Shown piece by piece: positions 23,785 to 31,435 of a DNA stretch of 36,361 bases (the first letter of the stretch is position 1; each line of letters starts with the position of its first letter). The notes beneath the pieces are model-generated. The model had not been told where the DNA came from and searched no databases. It saw only the letters and a list, made by a program, of their open reading frames with translations. Both the position numbers and the translations under genes were made by a program. The DNA is from Lachnospiraceae bacterium UBA7179 (GTDB taxonomy: Bacteria; Bacillota; Clostridia; Lachnospirales; Lachnospiraceae): NCBI GenBank assembly GCA_002491195.1, contig DKVL01000052.1, forward strand, positions 1 to 36,361, in the 5' to 3' direction.

Positions 23785-26037
23785 ATGAAAAATAATCCAT
23801 ATTTTTTCGGAATACGGCATTTATCGCCAGCCGGAGCATACTATCTAAGAGGTTTTTTGGATGAGAAGAAGCCAAAACTTGTGCTGGTGGAGGGACCGAG
23901 CGATTTTGAGGATATGCTTTCCGATATGGTGCGGGAGGAGACAAAGCCGCCGATCGCGGTGCTCGCCTACACGAAAGTGGCGCCTGTGAGGACGATACTG
24001 TATCCTTTTGCGGAATACTCGCCGGAATATCAGGCAATCCAGTGGTGTCATAAGCACCATGTGGCGTGCCGTTTTATTGATCTGCCCTCGGAGACTTTTC
24101 TGGCGATGCCGGAGTGTGATCTGCAGGAGACCGAGGGCGAAGAGGGCAGAATCAGTGTCTATGAGCAGCTTGACCAAAAGAGCGGTGAAGACGGGCATGA
24201 TACCTTCTGGGAGCGCGTCATGGAGCAGGCTGGCAGCATGGAAGCCTATCATCTGGGAGCAAACAGTTTTGGCGCCAATATCAGAAGTCTCACGGAAGGA
24301 AAAGAAAATGACTGGGCGGAGACAGTGCTGCGTGAGGCTTATATGTGTCAGCAGATCAGGAAAGCAGTGGACGCCGGTGTTGAGCCGGAAGATATTGTCG
24401 TGGTGACAGGTTCTTATCATGTGGAAGGTTTAAAGAACTGGCAGGAGTCCGAGGAAGACCTGTCCAAAATACCAAAGGTCGGAGCCAATCACACTTTAAT
24501 GCCTTATTCGTATTATCGTCTCTCTACGAGGGCGGGGTATGGCGCTGGAAACAAAGCGCCTGCTTACTATGCACTCCTGTGGGAGGGGTTGAATCAGGGA
24601 GAGCCGATGTATGCTGTTTACAGCTATCTGATACGGCTTGCCAAATACCAGCGCGAGAAAGGAAATCCGGTCTCATCCGCATCTGTGATCGAGGCGGTCA
24701 GGCTGGCAATGTCCTTAGCGCAGCTTCGGGGCGGAACGATCGCGTCGCTGAGGGACTTGCGCGATGCGGCGCAGACCTGTATCGGCGAGGGAAGTGTGTC
24801 CAATATTATTCTTGCCACGGCGGACACGGAGATTGGAACGGCGATCGGAGCGCTGCCCGACGGAGTGAGCCGCACCAGTATTCAGGAGGATTTTTACAGA
24901 CAGTTAAAGGATTTGAAACTGGAGAAATACCGCGATATCACAGCGCAGGATCTGATGCTGGATCTGCGGGAAAACAGACGTGTCAGTTCAGAGAAGTCCG
25001 CTTTTATCGACCTGAACCGGTCCTTTTTCCTGCATCGGCTGCGCGTGATCAATGTGAGTTTTGCCCAGCAGCAGACGGTCAGTCAGGACAATGCGACATG
25101 GTCGGAACACTGGGTGGTGCGCTGGACGCCGGAGGCGGAGATTGAGCTGGTGGAATCTGCATTAAAGGGGGATACGATCGACGGTGCGGCATCGTTTGCC
25201 ATGAAGGAGCGTGTGGAAAACGCCGACAAGATGGGAGATATCGCGCTCGTCATAGAAGATGCCTGCTGCTGCGGTATGGAGAAAGCGGTCGGCTACGCGA
25301 CTGCGGCACTGCAGAGAATGGCAGTCGACGCTGCGTCGGTGGAGGATCTGGCAAAGACAGCGCAGAGACTGTCGGTTGTCGTACAGTATGGAAACATACG
25401 CCGGATCGATTCTAAGCCGCTGGAGCCGATACTGCAGCAATTGTTTTACAGAGCCTGTCTGATACTGGAATCGGCCTGCGTCTGCGATGACACGGCGAGT
25501 AAGGTAATCATCACTGCGATGGAGCAGCTCAACAGTGCGGAACTTGCGCATGATTTTCTGGACAATGCGGAGTGGATCAAGGTACTAAACAATATTTCAG
25601 AGCGGGATGATCTGAACACGAAGCTGTCAGGTTTTGCGGCGGCTATTCTTCTGGAGCGCGGGAGTATGGATACACAACAGCTCCGCACAGAGGTGTCAAG
25701 GCGTTTATCCAAAGGAATTCCTGCGGATCTGGGCGCAGGGTGGTTTGAGGGGCTTGCCATGAAAAACAGGTATGCGCTGATTGCAAGGCTGTCGCTCTGG
25801 GAAAGTCTAAATGAATATCTTGTCACATTGGACGATGAGGAGTTTAAGCGGGCGCTTGTGTTCCTGCGGCGGGCTTTTGCGGATTTCTCGGCAGTGGAGA
25901 AGGATCAGATCGCGGAAAATCTCGGTGAGATCCTGGGGCTGAACGGTCAGGAGGTCAGCGAGGTGGTAAACGCTGTACTTGACGAGAGTTCACAGCAGAT
26001 GATCGACAGTCTCGACGATTTTGACTTTGACCTTTGA
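23785..26037 (+). CDS. DUF5682 family protein
   Basis: A 750-residue protein. The N-terminal segment GIRHLSPAGAYYLR (His12) followed by LVLVEGPSDFEDM (Glu36-Gly-Pro) is the DUF5682 hallmark. A second histidine motif VVVTGSYHVEGL (His212) follows. The G-x-x-H, EGP and G-x-x-H pattern resembles the TraB/ChaN/EreA-type fold; this similarity is my inference. The C-terminal 450 residues are helical. Its function is uncharacterised, but it recurs beside MoxR, VWA and SWIM genes in other bacteria. The ribosome site is GGGAGGAAG well upstream, so translation may depend on coupling. GC is visibly higher than in the small pair before it. Confidence 0.85.
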   Translation: MKNNPYFFGIRHLSPAGAYYLRGFLDEKKPKLVLVEGPSDFEDMLSDMVREETKPPIAVLAYTKVAPVRTILYPFAEYSPEYQAIQWCHKHHVACRFIDLPSETFLAMPECDLQETEGEEGRISVYEQLDQKSGEDGHDTFWERVMEQAGSMEAYHLGANSFGANIRSLTEGKENDWAETVLREAYMCQQIRKAVDAGVEPEDIVVVTGSYHVEGLKNWQESEEDLSKIPKVGANHTLMPYSYYRLSTRAGYGAGNKAPAYYALLWEGLNQGEPMYAVYSYLIRLAKYQREKGNPVSSASVIEAVRLAMSLAQLRGGTIASLRDLRDAAQTCIGEGSVSNIILATADTEIGTAIGALPDGVSRTSIQEDFYRQLKDLKLEKYRDITAQDLMLDLRENRRVSSEKSAFIDLNRSFFLHRLRVINVSFAQQQTVSQDNATWSEHWVVRWTPEAEIELVESALKGDTIDGAASFAMKERVENADKMGDIALVIEDACCCGMEKAVGYATAALQRMAVDAASVEDLAKTAQRLSVVVQYGNIRRIDSKPLEPILQQLFYRACLILESACVCDDTASKVIITAMEQLNSAELAHDFLDNAEWIKVLNNISERDDLNTKLSGFAAAILLERGSMDTQQLRTEVSRRLSKGIPADLGAGWFEGLAMKNRYALIARLSLWESLNEYLVTLDDEEFKRALVFLRRAFADFSAVEKDQIAENLGEILGLNGQEVSEVVNAVLDESSQQMIDSLDDFDFDL

Positions 26038-26040
26038 TGG

Positions 26041-26103
26041 ACAGTTCTTAAGGAACTGTTCAGAAATGGTTTGAGACATGAGTAATTGATGAACAGTTCC
26101 TTA
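26041..26103 (+). repeat. Nested inverted repeats before the VWA gene
   Basis: TAAGGAACTGTTC (26049-26061) and GAACAGTTCCTTA (26091-26103) form a perfect 13-bp inverted repeat with a 29-base loop. ACAGTTC (26041-26047) can instead pair with GAACTGT (26053-26059). The two foldings are mutually exclusive. No T-run follows. It lies in the 85-base gap between DUF5682 and VWA genes. Confidence 0.75.
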
Positions 26104-26122
26104 GATACAGGGGAGGTTTTAT

Positions 26123-27304
26123 ATGGAAATAAAAGAACAGATCAGCAGGTGGCGGCTGATCCTGGGGCAGGAGAGTGACAAGCGTCTGTCGGGGATGACC
26201 GATCTGGTACTGACGCAGGAGCAGGATCTGATGGACCAGGCGCTGGCTTCGATCTATAACCGGACAGAGCTTGGCGGCTTTGGTGATCAGGGCAGTGGCC
26301 GCGGTGCAGGCAGAGGGCCGTCAAATCCGCAGATCAGCCGCTGGCTTGGCGATGTGCGGACGCTGTTTGACAAGGAGCTGGTGACAGTCATTCAGAATGA
26401 CGCAGTGACGCGCTGTGGACTAAAACAGCTCTTGTTTGAGCCGGAGCTTTTGGAAAATATGGAGCCGGATATCAGTCTGGCATCTACCATATTGATGCTA
26501 AAGGATCAGATACCGAAGCGTTCGAAAGAGAGCGTCCGTGAATTTATCAAGAAGATTGTGGAAGAAATCAACAAATTGCTGGAGCAGGATATCCGACGTG
26601 CTGTAACTGCTGCGGTCAACAAAAGAAAACATTCGCCAATTCCTTCCGCGTCGGCGATGGATTTCAGGATGACAATAAACCGCAATTTAAAGCACTATAA
26701 TCCGGATCTCAAGACAATCGTGCCAGAACATTTTTACTTTTTTGACCGGACGAGTACCACGGCAGCAAACAAGTGGACCATCATACTCGACATTGACCAG
26801 AGCGGTTCGATGGGGGAATCTGTTATTTACTCGTCAATCATCAGCTGTATTCTGGCTAGTATGGCAAGTATCAAGACAAGAATCGTTGCATTTGATACCA
26901 ATATCGTCGATCTGACAGAAAAGAGCGATGATCCGGTCGATCTGCTGTTTGGGTTTCAGCTTGGGGGCGGTACGGATATCAACAAGTCGATCGCTTACTG
27001 CGAGCAGTTTATCGAGAACCCGGCAAAGACGCTGTTTTTCCTGATTTCGGATTTGTATGAGGGGGGCAACAGGGCCGGACTGCTGCGGCGTATCAGTGAT
27101 CTAAAGGAATCGGGAGTAACAGTGATCAGCCTGCTTGCGATCGCAGACGGAGGCAAGCCATATTATGATGAGCAGACCGCGCAGAAACTTGCAGGGCTTG
27201 GTGTGCCATGTTTTGCGTGCGCGCCGCAGCTATTGCCAGAACTGCTCGAGAAAGCGCTGAAAGGACAGGATCTGTCACAGTTTGGTAAAAAAACAAAAAA
27301 CTAA
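26123..27304 (+). CDS. VWA domain protein with MIDAS motif
   Basis: A 393-residue protein, cytoplasmic (no signal peptide). A helical N-terminal half is followed by a von Willebrand factor A domain. The metal-binding MIDAS motif DQSGS is complete (Asp225, Ser227, Ser229), and LGGGTDIN and LISDLYEGG supply the Thr and Asp. VWA proteins are obligate partners of MoxR ATPases in many systems. GGGGAGG precedes the ATG. It closes the cluster and is separated from DUF5682 by an unusual inverted repeat that could set its expression level. Confidence 0.9.
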   Translation: MEIKEQISRWRLILGQESDKRLSGMTDLVLTQEQDLMDQALASIYNRTELGGFGDQGSGRGAGRGPSNPQISRWLGDVRTLFDKELVTVIQNDAVTRCGLKQLLFEPELLENMEPDISLASTILMLKDQIPKRSKESVREFIKKIVEEINKLLEQDIRRAVTAAVNKRKHSPIPSASAMDFRMTINRNLKHYNPDLKTIVPEHFYFFDRTSTTAANKWTIILDIDQSGSMGESVIYSSIISCILASMASIKTRIVAFDTNIVDLTEKSDDPVDLLFGFQLGGGTDINKSIAYCEQFIENPAKTLFFLISDLYEGGNRAGLLRRISDLKESGVTVISLLAIADGGKPYYDEQTAQKLAGLGVPCFACAPQLLPELLEKALKGQDLSQFGKKTKN

Positions 27305-27311
27305 GTTTTTA

Positions 27312-27337
27312 GAAGAACGCAAAGGGCAGTGTTCTTC
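27312..27337 (+). repeat. Hairpin with AAAGGGCA loop after the VWA gene
   Basis: GAAGAACGC (27312-27320) pairs with GTGTTCTTC (27329-27337), one G.U pair, loop AAAGGGCA. It sits 8 bases after the VWA stop. Stem and loop resemble the hairpins at 9320 and 27704. No T-run follows. Confidence 0.55.
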
Positions 27338-27365
27338 ACATATCAGGCACGTATAGGACAGCGCT

Positions 27366-27393
27366 TTTACATATTTTATAGATGTAATATGAT
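27366..27393 (+). promoter_or_regulatory. Promoter of clpS-clpA-aat
   Basis: TTTACA at 27366-27371, 16-base spacer, TATGAT at 27388-27393. ATGAGGT, the ribosome site for clpS, follows within 10 bases, so the leader is very short (about 10 bases) if this is used. Confidence 0.42.
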
Positions 27394-27408
27394 ATGAGGT
27401 AATTTAGG

Positions 27409-27702
27409 ATGGCGATACAAGGAGAGACGAGGGAGAGTACTCGTATTAAAATACGGGAACCGAAGCAGTACAAAGTGATCATGCACAATGATGACTTTAC
27501 CACAATGGATTTTGTGGTTGAGATCTTGAGGGACATTTTTCATAAAGATGAGATGGAGGCGGAGCGGCTGATGCTGCTGGTACATGAGGCTGGAAAGGCT
27601 GTGGTGGGTACATACCCATACGACATAGCTGTTTCTAAAGTGCAGACTGCAACGGCCCGCGCAAAAGCAGAGGGGTTTCCATTTCGAATGACACTGGAGT
27701 AA
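27409..27702 (+). CDS. clpS: ATP-dependent Clp protease adaptor ClpS
   Basis: A 97-residue adaptor that binds N-terminal Leu/Phe/Trp/Tyr residues and hands the proteins to ClpA. Motifs are YKVIMHNDDFTTMDFVVEIL (with the HNDD of the N-end-residue pocket), FHKDEMEA, MLLVHEAGKAVVGTYPYDIA and KVQTATARAKAEGFPF. It begins with a flexible basic extension of about 20 residues. GAGGTAATTT precedes the ATG. The downstream gene is clpA; hairpins lie on both sides. Confidence 0.95.
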   Translation: MAIQGETRESTRIKIREPKQYKVIMHNDDFTTMDFVVEILRDIFHKDEMEAERLMLLVHEAGKAVVGTYPYDIAVSKVQTATARAKAEGFPFRMTLE

Positions 27703-27703
27703 A

Positions 27704-27737
27704 AAGAGCGTTTAAGGTGCAAAAGGACAGCGTTCTT
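27704..27737 (+). repeat. Hairpin between clpS and clpA
   Basis: AAGAGCG (27704-27710) pairs with CGTTCTT (27731-27737) with one G.U. The loop ends AAAAGGACAG, close to the AAAGGGCAG of the hairpin at 27312. It starts right after the clpS stop and may tune the clpS/clpA ratio. Confidence 0.45.
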
Positions 27738-27768
27738 CGTTGGTTTGCAGGGAATACGGAGGAGAGTT

Positions 27769-30117
27769 ATGCAGGTAACAAGAGAAGTGGCGGAAATCAT
27801 TAATTCCGTGGTGGTTTTGGCGAAAAACAGGCATTATGAGCTGGTAACGCCGGAACTGGTGCTGTATGTCATATGCGGCAACAAGATTTTTGCGGAGGCA
27901 TTTGAGGACTGTGGCGGAAGTGTCCAGGAACTGTCAAAACAGTTGGAGGGTTACTTCAATCAATATATGGTTTCTGTCAATCCCGAGGAAAATTCGCAGG
28001 AAACAGCGAATCAAAATCCAGAATTTTCGGCGGGAATGGGAACCATGTTGTCCTTTGCATGGCAGTCTGCGCAGGGCAGTGGAAAGAATGTCGTCGGACT
28101 GATGCACATTGTCCATGCAATGTTTGAGCTGGAGGAGAGCTATGCTGTTTACTATATGCAGCTGCAGGGAATCGAACATGCTGAACTTTTACAGCAGATG
28201 ACCATTTTATATGAAGAATTGTCTGCCGACAGACAGGCTGGGAGCAAAAGACAGATGACTGGAAGGGAATCCTCCGGCCAGGCAGAGGATTCGGATGATT
28301 TTGAGGAAGGTGCGCAGCGCGAAGAAAAAGCGGATAAAGTATGGCAGCAGTTTGCCGTCTGTCTGAATGATGCATTGGACGGAGTCAACCCGCTGATTGG
28401 CAGGGAAGAAGAGCTGGAACGCACGATGCAGATTCTATGCCGCAAGGAGAAAAACAATCCGCTCCATATCGGAGAACCAGGCGTTGGAAAGACAGCGATC
28501 ACCTATGGCCTTGCCAGGCTGATTGAGGAAGACCGGGTTCCGGAGCCGTTAAAGGGTGCGAAGATTTTTTCGCTCGACCTTGGAAGCCTTCTTGCCGGGA
28601 CACAGTTTCGCGGTGATTTTGAGAAACGCTTCAAGCGGGTTATGGACAGTATCAGCCGCGAGGAGAAACCGATCGTTTACATCGATGAGATTCATAACAT
28701 CGTCGGCGCGGGTGCGGTAAACGGGGGTGCTTTTGATATTTCCAATATGCTCAAACCCTATCTGGCGGCGGGGAGTATCCGTTTTATCGGCGCTACGACA
28801 TATGAAGAATACAAAAAGCATTTTGAGAAGAGCAAGAGCCTGGTGCGTCGCTTTCAGAACATTGACATTAAGGAACCTGATCTGGAAGACGCTGCGCGCA
28901 TTTTAGAGGGCTTGAAAAAGAATTATGAGAAATTTCACGGGGTGACTTACATAAAGGGCGTGATCGCATATGCAGTCAGTATGAGTGCAAAGTATGTCAA
29001 TGAGCGTTATCTGCCGGATAAGGCGATTGACCTGATTGACGAAGCAGGTGCTTACCGCCGCCTGCATCCGCTTGATCAGAAGACACAGACGGTAAATAAG
29101 GATCTGATTGACGAAATTCTGTCCAAGACCTGCCAGATTCCAAGGCAGGTGGTGGAACATGATGAGATCGAGACGCTCGCAACGCTTGAAAAACGGCTGA
29201 AGAATCGCGTGTATGGACAGGATGAGGCGATCGCACAGGTTGTCAATGCGGTGAAATTCTCAAGAGCCGGCCTTTTGGAAGAGGGTAAGCCCCTGGCGAG
29301 TCTGCTCTTTGTGGGACCTACAGGTGTCGGAAAGACGGAGGTAGCAAAGAGTCTTGCGGAGGAACTTGGCGTGAAGCTGATCCGTTTTGACATGAGTGAG
29401 TATGAGGAAAAGCATGCGGTCGCAAAGCTGATCGGTTCGCCTGCAGGGTATGTCGGATATGAGGAGGGTGGACTTTTGACAGAAGAGATTCGCAAGAATC
29501 CCCATGCTGTGCTTCTGTTGGATGAAATTGAAAAAGCGCACCCTGATATTTATAACATTCTTCTCCAGGTGATGGATTATGCCACCCTGACGGACAATCA
29601 GGGCAGAAAGGCGGATTTCCGCAATGTGATCGTTATCATGACATCCAATGCAGGGGCGAGCCGGATCGGAAAACATGGCATCGGGTTTATGGGGCAGGAT
29701 GTCAGGGCCGATGTGATCATGGAGGAAGTGAAACGCATCTTTCAGCCCGAATTTCGCAACCGCCTGAATAAGATCGTCGTGTTTCATGGCATGGACAATA
29801 CAATGGCAGGACAGATTACGGAGAAAAAACTTGGGGAGCTTGAGAAGATGCTATTGCAGAAAAAGGTGGAGCTGTCTGTCAATGCAGCGGCAAAAAAACT
29901 TCTCAAGAAGAAAGGAATCACAACAGAATTTGGCGCGAGGGAGATTGACCGTGTGATCCATGGAGAGATCAAACCGCTTCTGGTGGACGAAATCCTGTTT
30001 GGTAAGCTGAAAAAGGGCGGAAAATGTCAGCTGACTGTCACGGATGACAGTTTTCGATTGGAATATCCGCAGGAGAAGCCGAAAAAGAATACGAAGATGA
30101 AAGCTAAATTAGCATAA
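27769..30117 (+). CDS. clpA: ClpA-type AAA+ unfoldase
   Basis: A 782-residue Hsp100 unfoldase with two AAA+ modules. An N-domain comes first, then D1 with HIGEPGVGKTAI and YIDEIHNIVGAG, then D2 with FVGPTGVGKTEV and LLLDEIEKAHPDIYN. There is no long coiled-coil M domain, which fits ClpA rather than ClpB or ClpC. The IGF motif (GIGFMGQD), the ClpP-binding loop, is present. GGAGGAGAG precedes the ATG at 27769; a longer in-frame start at 27745 has no ribosome site. The N-domain linker near residues 140-190 is long and charged. clpP is not in this window. Confidence 0.93.
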   Translation: MQVTREVAEIINSVVVLAKNRHYELVTPELVLYVICGNKIFAEAFEDCGGSVQELSKQLEGYFNQYMVSVNPEENSQETANQNPEFSAGMGTMLSFAWQSAQGSGKNVVGLMHIVHAMFELEESYAVYYMQLQGIEHAELLQQMTILYEELSADRQAGSKRQMTGRESSGQAEDSDDFEEGAQREEKADKVWQQFAVCLNDALDGVNPLIGREEELERTMQILCRKEKNNPLHIGEPGVGKTAITYGLARLIEEDRVPEPLKGAKIFSLDLGSLLAGTQFRGDFEKRFKRVMDSISREEKPIVYIDEIHNIVGAGAVNGGAFDISNMLKPYLAAGSIRFIGATTYEEYKKHFEKSKSLVRRFQNIDIKEPDLEDAARILEGLKKNYEKFHGVTYIKGVIAYAVSMSAKYVNERYLPDKAIDLIDEAGAYRRLHPLDQKTQTVNKDLIDEILSKTCQIPRQVVEHDEIETLATLEKRLKNRVYGQDEAIAQVVNAVKFSRAGLLEEGKPLASLLFVGPTGVGKTEVAKSLAEELGVKLIRFDMSEYEEKHAVAKLIGSPAGYVGYEEGGLLTEEIRKNPHAVLLLDEIEKAHPDIYNILLQVMDYATLTDNQGRKADFRNVIVIMTSNAGASRIGKHGIGFMGQDVRADVIMEEVKRIFQPEFRNRLNKIVVFHGMDNTMAGQITEKKLGELEKMLLQKKVELSVNAAAKKLLKKKGITTEFGAREIDRVIHGEIKPLLVDEILFGKLKKGGKCQLTVTDDSFRLEYPQEKPKKNTKMKAKLA

Positions 30118-30167
30118 ATGGAATCAATATAGCCGAAACCAACATGGAAGAGAGGCGAAAATGAAAT

Positions 30168-30821
30168 ATGCCAGTATTTCGTATCAATGAGAACGAATTA
30201 TCATTCCCGCACCCGGTACTTGCAAGGGAAGACGGACTGCTTGCGGTTGGAGGGGATCTGAGTGTCGAGCGCCTTTTGCTGGCGTACTCCCACGGAATCT
30301 TTCCATGGTACAACCCAGGCGAGGTAATCCTGTGGTGGTGCCCGAAGAAACGTTTTGTCATTTTCCCAGACGAGATCCATATTTCCCATTCTATGAAGAA
30401 ATATATGCGAAAACATGTATTTCGGGTAGTGCTGAACAGGAATTTTGCAGATACGATGCATCGCTGTCGGATCAAGAGGGAGTTTAAAGAGGGAACATGG
30501 ATATCCGACGAGATGGAGGAGGCATATCGCCGTCTGCATGAACGAGGATATGCGGTCAGTGTGGAAGTTTTGGAGGATGACGAACTGGCAGGCGGATTTT
30601 ACGGAGTCTGCATTGGTAAATGCTTTTTTGGGGAGAGTATGTTTTCGGAAAAGGAAAATGGCTCCAAGACTGCGTTGATCGCCTTTGCGCAGCTCCTGGA
30701 GCAGCAGGAATTTCTGTTGATCGACTGCCAGTTCCACACCAGTCATCTCGAGAGTATGGGGGGCAGATATATTTCGTGGGAAGAATATGATGGATTGCTT
30801 CGGCAGGGATTACAGCGGTAG
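30168..30821 (+). CDS. aat: Leucyl/phenylalanyl-tRNA-protein transferase
   Basis: Transfers Leu or Phe from charged tRNA to N-terminal Arg or Lys, creating destabilising N-termini that ClpS recognises. Diagnostic motifs are FPHPVLAREDGLLAVGGDLS, AYSHGIFPWY, ILWWCPKKRFVIFP and GGFYGVCIGKCFFGESMFS, with LIDCQFHTSHLESMGG near the end. The 217-residue length matches E. coli Aat. GAGAGGCG is upstream. It lies 50 bases after clpA, completing the pathway. Its 3' end overlaps the convergent Uma2 gene by 12 bases. Confidence 0.95.
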   Translation: MPVFRINENELSFPHPVLAREDGLLAVGGDLSVERLLLAYSHGIFPWYNPGEVILWWCPKKRFVIFPDEIHISHSMKKYMRKHVFRVVLNRNFADTMHRCRIKREFKEGTWISDEMEEAYRRLHERGYAVSVEVLEDDELAGGFYGVCIGKCFFGESMFSEKENGSKTALIAFAQLLEQQEFLLIDCQFHTSHLESMGGRYISWEEYDGLLRQGLQR

Positions 30822-31211
30822 ATCTTGAAGATCGATCCACAGGGTATCATAAATATTGACTTTGATCTTGTCCTCAAAAGTGTATGAAGTAGGGAAGGGA
30901 CTCTGCTCAAAGAAATATACAGCGATTTCCTTTACCATCGGATCCACGATCCAGTACTCCCTTACGCCGGCTTTGACGTACAGATTCAGCTTTCGGATAT
31001 AGTCGTGGGCAGAATTGCTCGGCGAGGTAATCTCAACGATCCAATCCGGTGCGCCGGAGCAGCCCTTGTCTGTGAGTTTGTCCGGATCGCAGATGACGCT
31101 GATATCCGGTTCCGCGATCGTCCGCTTGTCATTGAACAGTTTGACGGCAAATGGAGCCGGATAAAAATCGTTTCTTTTTGCTGGTTCCATAGAAAACTCT
31201 TTTCTCTGCAA
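30810..31211 (-). CDS. Uma2 family (DUF820) nuclease-like protein, N-terminally truncated
   Basis: A minus-strand protein of up to 133 residues covering the core and C-terminus of a Uma2 protein: AEPDISVICDPDKLTDKGC, GAPDWIVEITSPSNSAHDY and REYWIVDP, ending in YDTLWIDLQDL. Full-length Uma2 proteins are about 180-200 residues and begin with a segment of about 60 residues that is missing here. No remnant of that part is seen in the other frames upstream, so it was deleted. A start at 31190 is also possible. It may be a pseudogene; function as a nuclease is only predicted by fold. Confidence 0.7.
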   Translation of the reverse strand: MQRKEFSMEPAKRNDFYPAPFAVKLFNDKRTIAEPDISVICDPDKLTDKGCSGAPDWIVEITSPSNSAHDYIRKLNLYVKAGVREYWIVDPMVKEIAVYFFEQSPFPTSYTFEDKIKVNIYDTLWIDLQDLPL

Positions 31212-31435
31212 AGAGCAGACTGCATGATAACAGACGGGTGACAGTAACAGTATAACATGACAGGATCTTTCTGTAAATAAAAGGGCTTTATCCTTTTTTC
31301 ATACAATTTATAAATAGTTTGGTGGCATCTTTCTTTTTAGAATGGTAGAATAGGGGTAACATAGTAACGAAAGCATAGCAATCAGCGTATATTCAAAATC
31401 TGAGTGCACGCTGCGAAAAACGAGGAGGAAACAAG

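Noticed and set aside
26041..26103. Inverted repeat as insertion sequence ends
   Set aside because: Only 29 bases lie between the arms and no transposase is present.
11868..27304. Prophage or integrative element
   Set aside because: No integrase, attachment repeats, tRNA gene, capsid, portal or conjugation genes were seen.
31212..31435. Promoter for the SHOCT-like gene with TAGAAT at 31338 or 31346
   Set aside because: Neither has a recognisable -35 at 16-18 bases, so no call was made, although some promoter must lie here.
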